Source of the DNA: Lepidodermella squamata
Lineage: Eukaryota; Gastrotricha
Length of the DNA stretch: 64,000 nucleotides
Assembly (NCBI GenBank): GCA_047495785.1
Contig: JBLDXI010000042.1
Location: forward strand, 744,001-808,000
Reading direction: 5' to 3'
A program made the position numbers and the translations under genes. Positions 45,355 through 59,200 of the stretch are shown in pieces (within the stretch, counting starts at the first letter, position 1; the number at the start of each line of letters is the position of its first letter). The notes beneath the pieces were generated by a model. The model was not told where the DNA came from and made no database searches. It was given only the letters and a program-made list of their open reading frames with translations.

Positions 45355-46362
45355 TCAGAATGTCTCAGGCCTGTAACCGTCATTTTGCGAGTCATTCGAT
45401 CCAATGAAAGCCATCCAATCGCTGCGCCAAGATTGGCTCGAATATTGAACAACAAAAGACCCAGGGAAAAGCTGTTTACAAGCCGATTCATCGAAAACCG
45501 GCGACAGCCCAGAACAAACTGGTTTGACCTTCTTGTCCTTCCACGAAAATGGATGGAGGACATTTTTCGGAAAAATTCGCAAATCGTAAATAAATTCCGA
45601 ACAATTGTACAGCGACCCGGCCGGCTCGAGCCCCGTCATTTCCCGCCTCACAGCAATGTAGCTCAAAATCGAGTTGAAAAACGCGACCGGCCCAGTAATA
45701 AAAACCGGCCTAACGTCACGCCTCGCATATTTCTCGGCCGCATATTGAAACTGGGTCAACGCGATTGAAAACAGTAAATGACCCGGTTGCGCCGCCATAA
45801 CACTCGCTGGGACGAAATTTTTATCCAAATCCTCCTCAAATTTTTCCATCATATAGCCGAGTAGGACGGGGCGCGCTTCATCGGCCAACAGGGTGTCTGA
45901 AGGCTGTAACGGCTCCGTGTCCAGATCCGCATACACCCCGCCGTAGCGGTGCATGTATAAAATTCGGCTAACGTCGGATTTCATAACGCCAACGGGCAGC
46001 GAGTCGTAGAAATTGAGGAGGTAAGGGTAGAATTTAGCGACCAGGTCACGGTTCATTGCGTCCGTCCATAACTGGTGCGACCAGGTTGGGTGAAGGTCAA
46101 GCCACGTTTTTCGGTATCTCGCGTAATTTTCCGGTAAATTATCCGAATTTTTCCAGGTTTGATGAAGAATTTTTGGAATTTTTCCGCCGAACGAGGCGGC
46201 GATTAATTTCGCATCGATCGAATCGAAATCGATTTGTTCCGAATTTCCAGGATCAAATGCTGATAATAAATAGCAAATAATTATTGTTGAGCTGATTAAA
46301 ATAATTGATATTAGAAAATTGAAGAATTTTCTTAGCTGAAAATCACTTGCGTTAAGCAACAT
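45355..46362 (-). CDS. Golgi-type DXD glycosyltransferase (paralogue)
   Basis: Single exon, 335 codons from the ATG at 46362 (the frame is open upstream but without an ATG). N-terminal membrane anchor (FLISIILISSTIIICYLLSA), then KIPKILHQTWKNSDNLPENY and the DXD motif RYGGVYADLDTEPLQP. It is closely related to the gene at 8644-9699, including FVVQYSSQSW near the C-terminus. It is head-to-head with a sulfotransferase gene, 111 bp between ATGs, suggesting co-expression. Probable sugar transferase of the OCH1/A4GALT-like DXD family. Confidence 0.85.
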   Translation of the reverse strand: MLLNASDFQLRKFFNFLISIILISSTIIICYLLSAFDPGNSEQIDFDSIDAKLIAASFGGKIPKILHQTWKNSDNLPENYARYRKTWLDLHPTWSHQLWTDAMNRDLVAKFYPYLLNFYDSLPVGVMKSDVSRILYMHRYGGVYADLDTEPLQPSDTLLADEARPVLLGYMMEKFEEDLDKNFVPASVMAAQPGHLLFSIALTQFQYAAEKYARRDVRPVFITGPVAFFNSILSYIAVRREMTGLEPAGSLYNCSEFIYDLRIFPKNVLHPFSWKDKKVKPVCSGLSPVFDESACKQLFPGSFVVQYSSQSWRSDWMAFIGSNDSQNDGYRPETF

Positions 46363-46473
46363 TTTTTCGAATAAAAATAAAAACAAAAAATTTTATGTAG
46401 CAATTCAAGCGTGGCACGCGATTTAATTTTCGACGTGAATTCATTCATTTTTATTTTTGCTTTTCACGAAAAA
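46363..46473. promoter_or_regulatory. Shared divergent promoter of glycosyltransferase and sulfotransferase
   Basis: 111 bp between opposing start codons. No room for independent promoters, so a bidirectional control region is likely. Confidence 0.45.
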
Positions 46474-48144
46474 ATGTTGATTCGTTCGATTCCGAGTGTT
46501 AGGTTAAAGCGATTCTTCACGTTGATTTGCTGGACGGCTGGTTTTGTGGCGATTTCGACCGTGACCTTGATTCATTCAAGCGTGAAATTTTCGATTTTCA
46601 AACGACTAGTTTTAAGTTCGTGCCAGGTAATTTTATTAAAATTAATAAATTTTATCAATGATTTTTTAATTAAAAAATTAGAAAAATGGAAATTTTCTGG
46701 AATTTGAGATGAGTAAAAGGCGCGAACATATTCGCAAAATTTGTCAGCAAATTGCGGAAAATGACAGTGATTTCAAGAACAATCGAGTTGATTGGTCAGC
46801 TTTCGAGCAGCGAAGGTGGAAAAATATGACGCGACCTAGGTGGTGGTATGACCTGGTTGTTAATGAGAAATATCAGTTCATTTATTGCGCGTAAGTTTCG
46901 AGTTTCCAGTATTTCCATTTTCAAAAATTCCAGAGTTTTCCCAAAATTTTCTTAAATTCAGTAAATTACTGAAATTAAATTAAAAATTGTATCAATATAG
47001 TGATATTTTTGGATTTGAATTGATTATTGGTTATCGATTATCGATTATCGATTTTGTATTATTTTCGAAATTCAAAGCTTCATGGCCAAATTTCATGATT
47101 AACGAAAAATTTGTATTGAAAAATTACAGAAATCGATTTACCTATTTAATTTACTTTGATTGATTTTTTCAAAATTTCAATCACTCAACAGGACGCCGAA
47201 AGTCGCGAGTACCAACATTCGCCACTACATTTTACGGCTATCAAACGCTTCAATCGATGAACAAATGCTGGGCGAAGAAGACACGGCTGATACCTACAAC
47301 CGCGATGACCAGCTGGAAATTTACAAGAAATTAAATAATACCCGGCGGCATTTTGCTCTGCGAAAATTTCACACCTTCAGCAATGTTTCAGTGGCCAAAT
47401 CCATATTGAGTGATTTCCGCAAATTCGTCTTCATTCGAGACCCGGTCGATCGCCTGATTTCAGCTTGGCACGATAAATTATCGAAACCGGCTGACAAAAC
47501 TGACCTGGTTCATCAAAGAAATTTCAAAGTAAGCGAAAAATTGTGAAAAATTCAAAATTTTTGAAATTTCAAATTTTAAAAATGAATTTGAAAAAAAAAT
47601 TAATTTCCAAATTTTTCAAAAAATTTCAAAATTTCAAAAATTTGAATTTGAATTTTGAAATTCTAAATTTTAATAATAGATTAATATATTGTTTGAATTT
47701 CGATTATTTCAGGCCGTTGGTAGCGATATAATTCGAAAATGTCGACCCGGCGCGACCCAGGATGAAATCAGTCAATCGCAACCAGTCACCCTGGAAGAAT
47801 TTTTGTGTTACCTCGCCCAGTCTGATGATTCATCGAAATTAAACCGTCATTGGCGACCTCAGAACCAGCTGTGCCACCCGTGTTCAATCGACTATGACTA
47901 TATTGGCGTAATGAGCAGCGATGACCTAGCAAATTTCGGCTGTGAAATGGAGCATATTGCGAGGCAATTTACCGGCCGAGGAGATGTGCCAAGTCTCGCT
48001 AAATCGCCTCGGCTTTACGGCGCGAGACAAAACTATCTATCGATATTGGACGAGAAATCGAAGAAATTGCTTGGCAAAGTGATCGATAAACATTATAAAA
48101 TCGATTATGAATTATTTAAATTCGCTTTCAAAGCTCCAATTTAG
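46474..48144 (+). CDS. Carbohydrate sulfotransferase 1 (Sulfotransfer_2-like)
   Basis: Exons 46474-46626, 46709-46890, 47192-47528 and 47713-48144, phases consistent, total 367 residues. It has an N-terminal signal anchor (FFTLICWTAGFVAISTVTLI). The 5'-phosphosulfate loop is TPKVASTNIRHYILRLSNAS (spanning an intron), and the 3'-phosphate motif is FVFIRDPVDRLISAWHDKL. These are the two PAPS-binding elements of the HNK-1/chondroitin-type Golgi sulfotransferases. A Cys pair (CHPCSIDYDYIGVMSSDDL region) near the C-terminus is shared with the next gene. It probably sulfates glycans using PAPS; the acceptor is unknown. Confidence 0.85.
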
Positions 48145-48206
48145 CCCAATAAAATTCCAAATTTTTTCAAACATATTTTTAGATTTCTTGAAATGATAGC
48201 TCTACG

Positions 48207-49921
48207 ATGGTGGTGAGACGAGATCGATGGACGTGTATAGGATTGCCGCTCGGCTGGTTCTTGCTCAATTTTCTTGCCTATTTGGCGTTGATCAGCTACA
48301 AATCAACGACCCAAGTTTCGAAAATCGACGATGGCCGGCCGATTATAACTGCTTTGTTCGGCAAAATTATACCTCGAAAGAAAAAGGTAAAAAAATTGAA
48401 TTTTTTGAAAATTGGGACCTTAAAGCATTAGAAAACTAAAATGGAAAAAATTCAAAAAAAAAATAGAAATTAATTCAATTTTAAAATTTCAATTTTCGAA
48501 CTCAAAAAGGGGAATTTATAAAAAAAATTCCAATTTAGATTGAAAATTCGAACTATACCCTAGGTTTTAATTTTCTGAATTCTATCTAAATTCTCTGGTT
48601 ATAGAATTTTTTTGAAAAAATTTGGAATTTTTAGAAATTCTAAATTCATTAAAGGTTCTTACGTGCTCAATTCGACCTAATTTTCCATTTGACTAGGCTT
48701 CAGATTTGAAAATTGAAGTCGAAATAAATGAGCGGAAGCATCGAATCACCGAAGCGTGTCGAAATATGCGTGAAACGCACTCAATCTCCACCTCAAATTT
48801 CGAACTTGACTGGGACTCATTCGCCGAATTTCGCCGCAATAAATCGGCCAAAGTTCGCCCGGCTTGGTGGCAGTTTTTACTCGTCAATGAAAAGCACCAA
48901 TTTGTCTACTGCATGACGCCTAAAGTTGCTAATACCAACATTCGGCACTACATTATGAAGCTATCGAATAGTTCGATTTTAGGCGGGAATTTACTGGAAA
49001 AATACGACCGGCTTCAACAGTTGGAAATTTATCGGCGGTATTTGATGTATAATGAAGACGTGAGGCCGTTATCGTATTTCGAAATCGATCGAGCTCAAAA
49101 ATTTATGGCGAATTTCAAGAAAATTGCGTTCTATCGGGACCCGATTGATCGGCTAATTTCGGCATGGCGAGAAAAATTGTCCACGATCAATTCGGATGGT
49201 GTAAATACAAAAGTCTTCAAGGTAAACAAATAAATTGAATTAAATTTTGGAGTGTGCCAATAATTTCTTCAGAAATTATGTTCAAATTATATTCGAATTG
49301 GTGAACTTTTTTTATAAGAAATTTCAGATTTCCAATTTTTGAAATTTAATTTTTTTTTTAATTTTCAACAGATCAAAATTCACAACTTTTAATTTCTTTT
49401 TTGACATCATCTTTGAAATTTTTATTCAAAATTTTCAAATTTCAAATTTCAAAATTTCAAAAACTCTGAAGGAAAGATTCATTAATTTATTTCATTCGGT
49501 AATTTATTTATAGAAAATTGGCCGCCAAATAATGAGAAAATGCCGTTCCAATGCGACCTTTGCGGAAATCGATCACGGCCTTCCAGTCGCCCTGGATGAA
49601 TTTCTGTGCTTCATAGCCTCAATGCCGCCATCTATGTCCCTAAACCAACACTGGCGATCACAGTTTGACATTTGCAAATATTGCGCTATCAACTACGATT
49701 ATATCGGCTATTTGCCGGCGAAAAATGGTGAAAAATTCAGCTTGGAAGTTGAGTTCATTTTCCGACAGCTGACTGGCTTGAAAAAGGTTCCGAAATTCCC
49801 GCGACCTAATCAAGGGAAATCGAATATGGCATTGAGCCAGAAATCGCAAGATACTCTGAGATTCATAGCTTGGAAAAAATATTCTATTGACTATTTGCTA
49901 TTCGATGTCGGAACTGTTTAA
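48207..49921 (+). CDS. Carbohydrate sulfotransferase 2 (tandem paralogue)
   Basis: Exons 48207-48386, 48697-49221 and 49514-49921, all phase 0, total 370 residues. N-terminal anchor (LGWFLLNFLAYLALISY). PAPS motifs are MTPKVANTNIRHYIMKLSNS and FYRDPIDRLISAWREKL. The intron inside the first PAPS motif of its neighbour is absent here, while the intron after FK(V/L) is shared. It starts 62 bp after the stop of the first sulfotransferase, same strand: a recent tandem duplication. Confidence 0.85.
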
Positions 49922-49959
49922 TAAAGAAGCCCTAAATTTTGCGATGATTCGTTTTACTT

Positions 49960-50294
49960 GTTAAGAAGTCCAGATATTTTTACCAGGTTGACGGACAGGA
50001 AGAAGCACTGCGCATGCAGCTCGAAAAATAACTCTGAAAGATGAAACTGAGCAATCCGCAGGCAGGGTCTGTTGGTATCCATAGCCATCTGCATATGATA
50101 ACACCTCGGCACAATAGGCTTTGAGCATTCATACTATCCGATGTTAGCTTTACCATTGCAATGCACTAATTTATTTTCTTGAAGTTATCGGAATTTGTCA
50201 ATGAATAGCATTTGGATTTAGAATAGTAATTAGGCTTAAGGTTAGCAGTTGGCATAATTCAATAGCAGTCAATAACGGCTTCGAGTCGATGGTT
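49960..50294. other. Intergenic, no gene seen
   Basis: About 330 bp between the converging sulfotransferase 2 and the Cys-rich/LamG gene. Nothing recognisable. Confidence 0.45.
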
Positions 50295-53200
50295 TTAGTT
50301 CATGCCAGGAATTTGGAAAGCAGCGCAATTGATCTCGACAATGCGCAGCTGGCCCGAAGTGAGAACTTGATTGAAGATGTTGATGCAAGACAAACCCGTG
50401 CCAAGCTGATCTTGCGCATCTGCCCAGGATCTGACATAGGACGAACAATTGGTTATTTACGCAGTTATAGGTATAATAAACAGTTACCGCCCAATGATGA
50501 ATTGACCACTTTTCGTGATGGGCCGCTGGCCACTGCCTATCAAAAAACTCTGGCTGTCGGCATAAAAACTCAACTTGTCGCCGTCCGCATCGAACGTGAT
50601 TGCTAGAAGCAGCCAATACTGCTGCGTCGGGCAGGATATTGAAGTTGAATTTTGGCCGTATGGACGAATGCTAAACGAGTATCCTGCGGCAGTGACCTTG
50701 AGTCCCTGCGTCGTACCGTCAGGGCCGAATTCAAGTATCGGCTTGTACGATTTAATAAAACTCGGGGCAAAAAAGGAGATGGTGAAACTGCCACTGTCGA
50801 GCTTGACTTTGTCAGAAGTTACTACTATAGGATCGGTAGAGTTGTAGAGAAATGCCTTATTCGCAAAAAAAGGCCCGGCAGTTGGCGTCAGAGCCGTGTT
50901 AGGAGGTGTCGCATCGGCTCTAGGATCAACGAGATCGTTGAAATCGGACACTAGCGGCCAAAGACCGATGTTTGACGGCAGAAGGGTGTTCAATGCTTCG
51001 GGCTGCCAAGTTTTGCCGGCGTGTATTTGTGCGCACTTCTTCCTCACCATCCACAACTGTTCGGTGGATAGAGCTCGATCGAAAATTGAGACACAAGTTA
51101 GCTGTCCCGGAAGACTCGCGTTGTTGGCGAGGTTTCTGACAAATTTTATGTGATTGCTCGTAATAACTGCCGAAGAAGTGTGCTGACCAACAACTCGGTG
51201 GCAAAAATAGGTAAACATTTTGGAAATGTTATCGTATGAGACAGCGATAAAGATCCATGGCTGATATTCATCCGTTTTTCCATAGCAGAAGGTCACCATG
51301 GGTATCGCATTTGAGCCTGTCAAAATATTACTGGCTTGAATTGAATGAAAAATTATACTAATAATATGCAAATTGAGAAACAACGAGACTCAATTGAGGA
51401 AACCATAGAACAACCTTTATCTATGGAGGGACGGACCTATAAGCGATAGAAAACACGGGCTAACACATTTTAAATTTACCCGTAGTTTTACAAATCTTTC
51501 AGCTATCTTAGAACTATCCAGAGACGGACTTTGAGAGGGACTCAGTATCATTACAGTGCTCCCTCGATAAAAGCACTGGGTCGGGAGCCAGACCCGGTCT
51601 TTAAACAAGGGAAAGCTATAACGAGGGCTGTAATTGAATGCAGGAGCTAAAAATAGACCGTTGCTACGTCTTAAGACAGTTGCGATGGCAACGCGCTGAA
51701 AGAGACGGACACGGATTATGTGTAATTGCAAATTTAGCTCGCTGAAGGCTGTGAAACGATTAAGCGATGAATCATAAGTGCGTCGTAAAGTTTATTTTCC
51801 TAGTTGCCTTCAGCTTCAGTTTCCTAGAATAATTCTGAAAAACACCAGAAAATTTAGCGTAACATTTTCTAGAAGACGGAGTGTTCAATTCAGAATTCAC
51901 GCTTCGCATACATTTTTAAGAATTATTCAAAAATGACTAATTAATGTGAAAAAATGAAGATATGTTCGAAAACTTTTACGCAGCTACGCTGCCTCTTTCT
52001 TTTTTGAATTTCACTGAATTAATGGCATTGAGCGATCACGGACCTCGTAATTTCAAGGCATAAGACGTGTGGTTCCGTCAAGGGGATTCGATAGAAGATT
52101 CGATTGAATCGAATGAATTATTATCCTCTCAGGCGTGGTCTGATTTTCATTCCCTATTAAGATCAGAGCAAGTTGAAAAAATCGGGCAGAAGCTCCCGCC
52201 GCCCCTTCTCGGGATGTTGCAATTTTCAAAGTCAAAATCGAATCATAAAAAGTTGTGAAAAACCGGGAAAATTGCCAGGGCGCTGAGCAATGAAATCGTT
52301 AATTAGTGGCAGCGAGTTGCATGCTAGATCAGGCCTATCGACTTTCAAAAATCGGCTAAAATATCCAATAACTCAGGATAACTCGAACGAATGATAACGG
52401 TTTATTATGGCTTATTTGCAGACCCCCCCTAGAAAAGTGAACGACGAGAAATTCAAATTTTGCGCGTTTCTGTGTGGTTGTCACTCGAATTTAATGTTTA
52501 TTTGGAATAAATAAGAAATTTAATTTTTAAAAGCATTTTCAAAAATTAATATTAAAAGCGCGCTATTTCCTGGTCTCGTCTTCGCGGACTTAGGTGTTTT
52601 CGCCGCTCGCCGGCCGGAATCGGAGTTCCGGTCACCCAGCGCCCGGTTTTCGGGAGTTGTATCGTTCAAAGTGTAAGCACATGTTCCAAATGTTCCTTTC
52701 ATCTTCTAGTTGTTAAAAATGAAGCAGAATCAAAAGTTTTGCAAAAAACCGCTGCCGCCGCTCATACCTGTTGATTCGCGTATTCGCCATCTATTCCCTG
52801 GCGAAGTACTCGAAGATGCTAACCAAAGAGCATTCGCTTGGAGAGACGACGGTGAATTCGGACCTGTGTGGAACGTTGAGATACAGTCTAAAAGTCTGAT
52901 GTCCCTGGACGATATCGTTGAATTTTTCGAATCGAACTCCGAAGTCCGCTTCAAGAAGGAGACCCACCCAAATTCTGACCCAAAAGGGGGTCAGTTCGAA
53001 GTGGTCAAGAAACTAATTTGCAACCATGCTCCGCATGAGACGAATAAGAAAATTTCTAAGAAAATTAATGCTGCTCCCGGTGAACTCAAGCAGCAGCGAA
53101 TCCAAGAGTCGAAGATTACCGAGTGTGAAATGCGGATCGAATATCGTCGCCATTCGGTAACTAGAGGATCCAAATCGAATGATGCTAACAAGACGCGCCG

Positions 53201-56200
53201 AGATCCTTATTATTTTACGCACCCAGTGTCTATCATTGTAAGGTGGGAGCACGACCATCACTTGGATGTGGCTGATTGCTATCGCCACAGGAAGCTGAAG
53301 AAGGAAACGTTGGTGGAAATGGAAGAATATTTAGCATTACATAAGAGTATATCTAAAGCTTCCTCAGAGTATTTCAAAGCCAAAGAAAAGGAACAGATGG
53401 AGTTGTACCCTGATGTGCCTTACGAGAAGCTTGTCGCGAACAGAGAAATTTTCCCTCTCGATAATGACTGGTACCACCTTAATCGAAAGCTACTTATCAA
53501 GACTCATGGCGAATTAACCATTGATTCTATGATGGAGCGCTTGAGAGAATTCTCCGAAAAAAATCGAGATCGCTGTATGTTTGAAACTTGGGAGCACGAT
53601 GGTGTCAAGCAATGGTGTATGGTTTTACGAACGGATTTGATGGCTAGAGTTCGCAATCTTATTCGAGAGGCGACCGAGATATTGTTTGTTGATTCTTCGT
53701 CATCGATGGATTTAGTTCATTCTTCTATAACTTTGATAATGACATCTTCACAAACGATCGGTGCATTGCCCGTGGCAATAGCTTTACATCGCTGCCAAAC
53801 AACAGACAATTACTCCAAAGCTTTCTCGCTTGTTAAAAAATTCATTGGTAGTTACAATGGTTGTTTTACGATTGATATGTCAGACGCAGAACTGGAAGCT
53901 TTAACTGCCACCTTCCCAGGTATTTTTTACTCTTTTTAATTAAATATATATTTACTCTAGTGAATATTGAAGGGTGCGACATTTACTGGTGCATGTTCCA
54001 TGTACTGCAAGCAGTTTGGCGTTATATCGTTAATCGTGACCACAACATCGTCCGCGAGGATTGGGTTTTCATATTCGAATCATTTCATGCTGTTGCCTAT
54101 TCTAACACCGAACCCGAGTATGAACGAAATCGTCGCGCTTTCATGTCAGACGAACGGGTGCTCAAATATCCGAAATTGGTGGAATATCTCAAATGCTATT
54201 ATGAAAATGAAAATGCTTCAAGATGGGTCATGTGCTTTCGTGGCAAGAATCATTGCGGTAATATGACGAACAATCCAGTCGAGCGAGCCGTCGGAATATT
54301 CAAGGATGTGGTTTTAGATCGAGTACGGGCGTATAGTGCAGTAGAGTTAGCTGACTTCACAATCACTAAATTTGATGAGTTCTATCGTAAGAAACTACTC
54401 GACGTATCACTCAAAAGACGCGCTATGAAAATCAATTATACGAAAGTGGATGCAGGCATCGAACATTTCTCCGAAATTGAGCCGGGTATTTACCACGTCA
54501 GCGTTGAAAATGGAAATGACTACTTCGTGAACTTAAACAAATTTACCTGTTCTTGCTACTGTGGGGAAAAACGGGGGCTATGCAAGCATGTAGTTTCCAT
54601 AGCCTTATCTCGAAACATCACTCTGCCTGATCATCTCTTGGCAGATCCCAACGACCCTCTGGTGCGAGAGCGTCTCTGTCTAATTGCCACGGGCAAAACC
54701 TCTGGTGCTAATTTCTTGCGCGGTCTCAAGGATTCTAGAGGTGAGTATTTTTTCTAAGAAATATTTTTTATTTTTTAAATTTTTTATTCAGACTACGGCG
54801 GCGAAGGGAAGACTTCAAATCAGGCTGAAGAAATTGATGAGCAGAAAGAAGGATTGATGGATTTATCAGAAGTGTCTATTGACGTTTTCGACGCGGACAT
54901 GGCTGAAGAGGATAAACCACCGGGGATCAACTCTGAGTTGTCCATACACGACTCCTGGTTGTTAAACCAGTCCTTGGCTTTTGACGATGTTGCAACAATT
55001 CCTCTGGAATGCGTGAAAATGAGCTCACCATCGCAGCCTGAATGCAAAAAGCAACTAGCTTTCGACGCTCTTCATTCAGCTGTTGATCAAATGGAGAAAT
55101 GCTGCGCTGTTTCAAATAATACGTTCATCTTCCAGGTGCGTAAATTCGCGGATAACTTGACCAAGTACACAGCGAAGGGACCTGCTACCACTGAGTCGTT
55201 CTTGGCGCGTTGCAATATGAAGGCTTCGTCTGGTACTCGTCTGCATGGTCGTATTGCTGTTCAATCTACGCAGCTAGGGCGCCGAACTGTACCGTCTGGC
55301 TCCGGCTTTCGACAGCGACCTGGCCGCAGAAGTATTGCCAGCCAACTTCTCGTCAATACGAGACCATCTGATAACGTGACTGGACATTTTAAGTCGCGTT
55401 ATAAGTTGAAAAAAACTGCTTTGAAAGTGATGAAAAGAAAATAATAAATAAAAAAGACTCGAAGTTTAATCTGTGATCTTGAGTTTTTCTTACGGAGAGT
55501 TCTTGAGTTCTTCACTGAAGAATTTGAGCAAGAGTATACTCCAGAAGACGCCACAGGACGTAAATTTTGAAAAAAACGAACTCTTGTTTTTACATCGGTT
55601 TTCAGTCAATCTGACCTTGCTGAGATCAGCGCAATTTACAGAATTGTTCTAGCCTTCATAGTTTTCCATCTGCAACATAGGGAACGCTAGGACGACGCCG
55701 CGGCGTCGCGCGCGTTCGTTGCCCAACGAACGAACAAAATCCCGTTGCTAATGTAAACAAAATATTGTTTAAAATTCCAATTTCTTTCTTATTTTTATTT
55801 TTAAATGTGTTTCTAAATACAAATTAAATTTGCAGTGAAAAGTAAGCGGAAAAACGCGAAATTTGAATTTCTCGTCGTTCACTTTTCTAGGGGGGGTCTG
55901 CAAATAAGCTTTATTATGAGAATAAATCTATGTATCAAAATTCAATTAAATCTGAAAACATGGACACGATTCTTCGTGATTACGCAACACGGGTGGGAAA
56001 TAAATTTGAAGAACTTGAAAAAGTCATTCAGAAAAATAATTTAGAGTGGAAAATTCAAGAATTGTCGACCAGAAAACCTGGATTATTAATAGTGATTATT
56101 AATAGTGGATTATTAACTGTGAGCCTAATTTCCTATTAGGCTCACAGTTTATTCCAGCGGGGCTCATTTAAAGATGTCAGAAATTTAAAAAAATACCACG

Positions 56201-59200
56201 AAGTTTCAGATTTTCCTAAGAAAAGTAACGATTTTAATCCTGACTCATGCTAATAATACTGATAAATTAAAAGAGATTTTCTGGCCGGGAAAACTGTTAA
56301 ATAATGAAAAATGATGGCAATTCAATGGGTAATTTGTTTGATCAGCAATCGACCTCATGGAAAATCTGCAAATCAATAAGATTGAAGATAGAAGGGCATT
56401 TTTATAGTTGAAACGAATTACTAATTTTTTCTGATGAACTGGCGTAACTTCTGGAGGAATTTCAACTAAAAAACAGGACGACTCGCAGCTGGCAGTGGCA
56501 GCTAATCCCACTCTGTTGCACAATCAAAGTCATTTCAAAGCCGCAAGAACAGCTTAATGCACTGATGATCTTTCAACTCGTTTGAACTAAACTTGAAATA
56601 ACTGGATCTCTCAAAACCACGACAACGCGCGCTAGGTTTCTAGGAACGCTTTATTATTTTAACTTTTCACGCTTAATTTTTTTAATCTGTCAAATAATTA
56701 TTTTTTGTTTAATTAATAATTTTCCACAAATTTATTTATCAGGGTCCAAAATTACGGTCTACAAACGAGGGAGTTCTTTTAAGGAGGGTGCCACTAACGA
56801 GGGAGCACTGTACCACCCTAGTCCGGGCACGAAAAATAAAGAATTAGCCCACTGTTTCGCCAATAGCCAAATGTGAGGTTTCAGAGGTTTAATAATGTTT
56901 TCAATAATGTAGTTCAATGTCTTTCTCATTGACCCACATGGACCGCACCCTGAGCCGCTGCGGGCAAAATCTGTCTTGGTACCACACCATCGTTCGGCGC
57001 CCTGGGCTCTCCTTCCGCTGGCGTCGTGCCAGCTACCTCGCTCTCGTCCGCTCGATCGCCTCTTTCGGCTGCGTCGTCTTTTCGTCCGCTGCAAAGCTAC
57101 AGTTACGCAGCCTCGACGTCCTCCAGAACAAGTGCATGAGTGCGATGCTCAACGTTCGCCTGGCTGACCGCGTTCGCATCACCGATCTCGAGCGGCGTTG
57201 TCGCCTGCCCAGCCTTTCGGAGTTTTTCTCCCAAGTTCAAGTCCGTTACGCCGAGAATGCCTGCAGACATGTGCTACCACTTCGCGAGCAAATCGAAGGC
57301 GTCCGCTTACGTCCGCCAACGACGATGAAGTCACCCGTAGTCCTCCATGACCGCCTGTCGTCGGGCCCGCTCCCTGTCTTCGTGACTTAGTCCACCCTTT
57401 CCCCTTTATTCCTTGTATTCTCCGTCCTTCTCTTATCCTCTGTTCTGTCTCTGTCCGAATTTCTTTCTATTCCTTCCTTCTGTCTCTGTTTCTTTCTTCT
57501 CATCATTCCTGTTCACGCTCTTCTCTTCATTTACGTTGCTCTATGTCTTCTGAACTGTTCTAGCACTTTCGTTCACTTTCCTATCTACCCGTACCCGATA
57601 ACACTTGAGCTTCTGATAAATCCTTCCTTTCTGCCTCCCCAATAGTGTCATCCGCGAACTGTCTTAGACAATCGCGTGTCCTCTGTGTGCCGGCGCCTGG
57701 TCTGACATATGTATCTTCATTGTTATTATTTTCTGCCTTTAAAGTTAATTTGTATGTCAACTAAGGACAAATAAAACAGATTTTCGTTCGTTTCGTTCAT
57801 TTCATACGGCTAAATTCAGCACCCTATTTCGCACCGATGCGGGATAGAATTGGATATATACTAATAATTTGAGGGGTTCGAGCGAGTTTTCTGACGCAAA
57901 ACGCAAACATTATGAGTCACGCCAACACTCAACGTTTCTCCCATTCAATCAAGTCAATCACTTTTGTTTCCGAGCAAAAACGAAGCAACTATCGCCTTTA
58001 AAATCCCGCAGAACAAATTGATTATGTAACATTTCACATTTCACTTAATGCTCGCAAGTCATTCCTAAACGAGTTTGGCCACGATACTTAGTTGACAGGT
58101 CACTGCAGCGTATTGTGCCGTATTCTCATGATCTTCGATCTTCAATGAGACCTGATTCCTAAGACCTAAGACCTAAGATTACTCTTACTCAAACTCATTT
58201 AATTATCGTCTAATATCTCTCATCCTATGATCAACAGTTTGCAGAAGTATTCCGTCCAACAGCAATCTTTTTGGCGAGGTCAAAGTGCTGGATGGCTGCA
58301 TGCCAAAATATCTTGAAGACACATTTGCAGAGAATTTCAGCGTTCCCGAGGACCCCTATTTCGGCTACGAATGCTTTTGGAAAGGTCGAGCGCATTCGGG
58401 TGGCGGAGGCGTCGGCTTACTGGTCTACAAAACACACGCGGTGGTTGTCGAACGATCGCTGCCATCGAAAGTCTTTGAAAATTATCAATGCGTTGTAACG
58501 CTACCATCCGGGAAAAGTCTTGCTATGACCACGATCTACAGGCGACCGAATTGTTCCAGTGACGAATTCAATTACAATGATGCCGAAGAATTCATCCACC
58601 CCAGTTCGGCCGGGCAAAACAACAAAATTATCGCACTGTGTGGTCAATTTTGAGAGGTTTTGATGCATGTTTCGGTGGAAAATCTTCATAACTTGTCATT
58701 TTGGCAAAAACAGCGGCATTTGTTTTCATCACTGGCAGCTCCGGGATCCAAGATCGCGCCCTGCTTGCAACTGTCGACGAGCCGGACGACTGCGAAACGT
58801 TCTGGTCCCGAATCAAACTTCAACTCCTAGCAGTGATGGACGAAGATGCCCCGATGATCGACAAGAACAAGCTAAAAAGCGAAATCGCCAAACCAAGAAG
58901 CATTTCGATCCAACGCTCACCTGGCGTCAACTTCAACCACAGCGACGCAAAGCGCGCCGTGCTCGATATCGTCGGCGAGTTAAGGAGGCTGGCAACGACC
59001 CGCGAAAATTGTGGCGAATCGTCAAAGATTTCCGTCTCCAAGAGATGAGCCATTGCAAAAGGCCACAAATTTTAATCTGTTCTTCTTACAAACAGGAAAA
59101 ATCGTGGCCGAAAGTCTCGGAGGCTGTCTGAACTTTGCGAGGCGTAAACGAAGCACAACGCCGTTTACGTTTCGACCTGTCTTGGTCGCCGACGTCGAGA

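Noticed and set aside
56100-56160. An intrinsic terminator
   Set aside because: The hairpin lies in a eukaryotic intron without a following poly-U tract, and such terminators are not used by RNA polymerase II.
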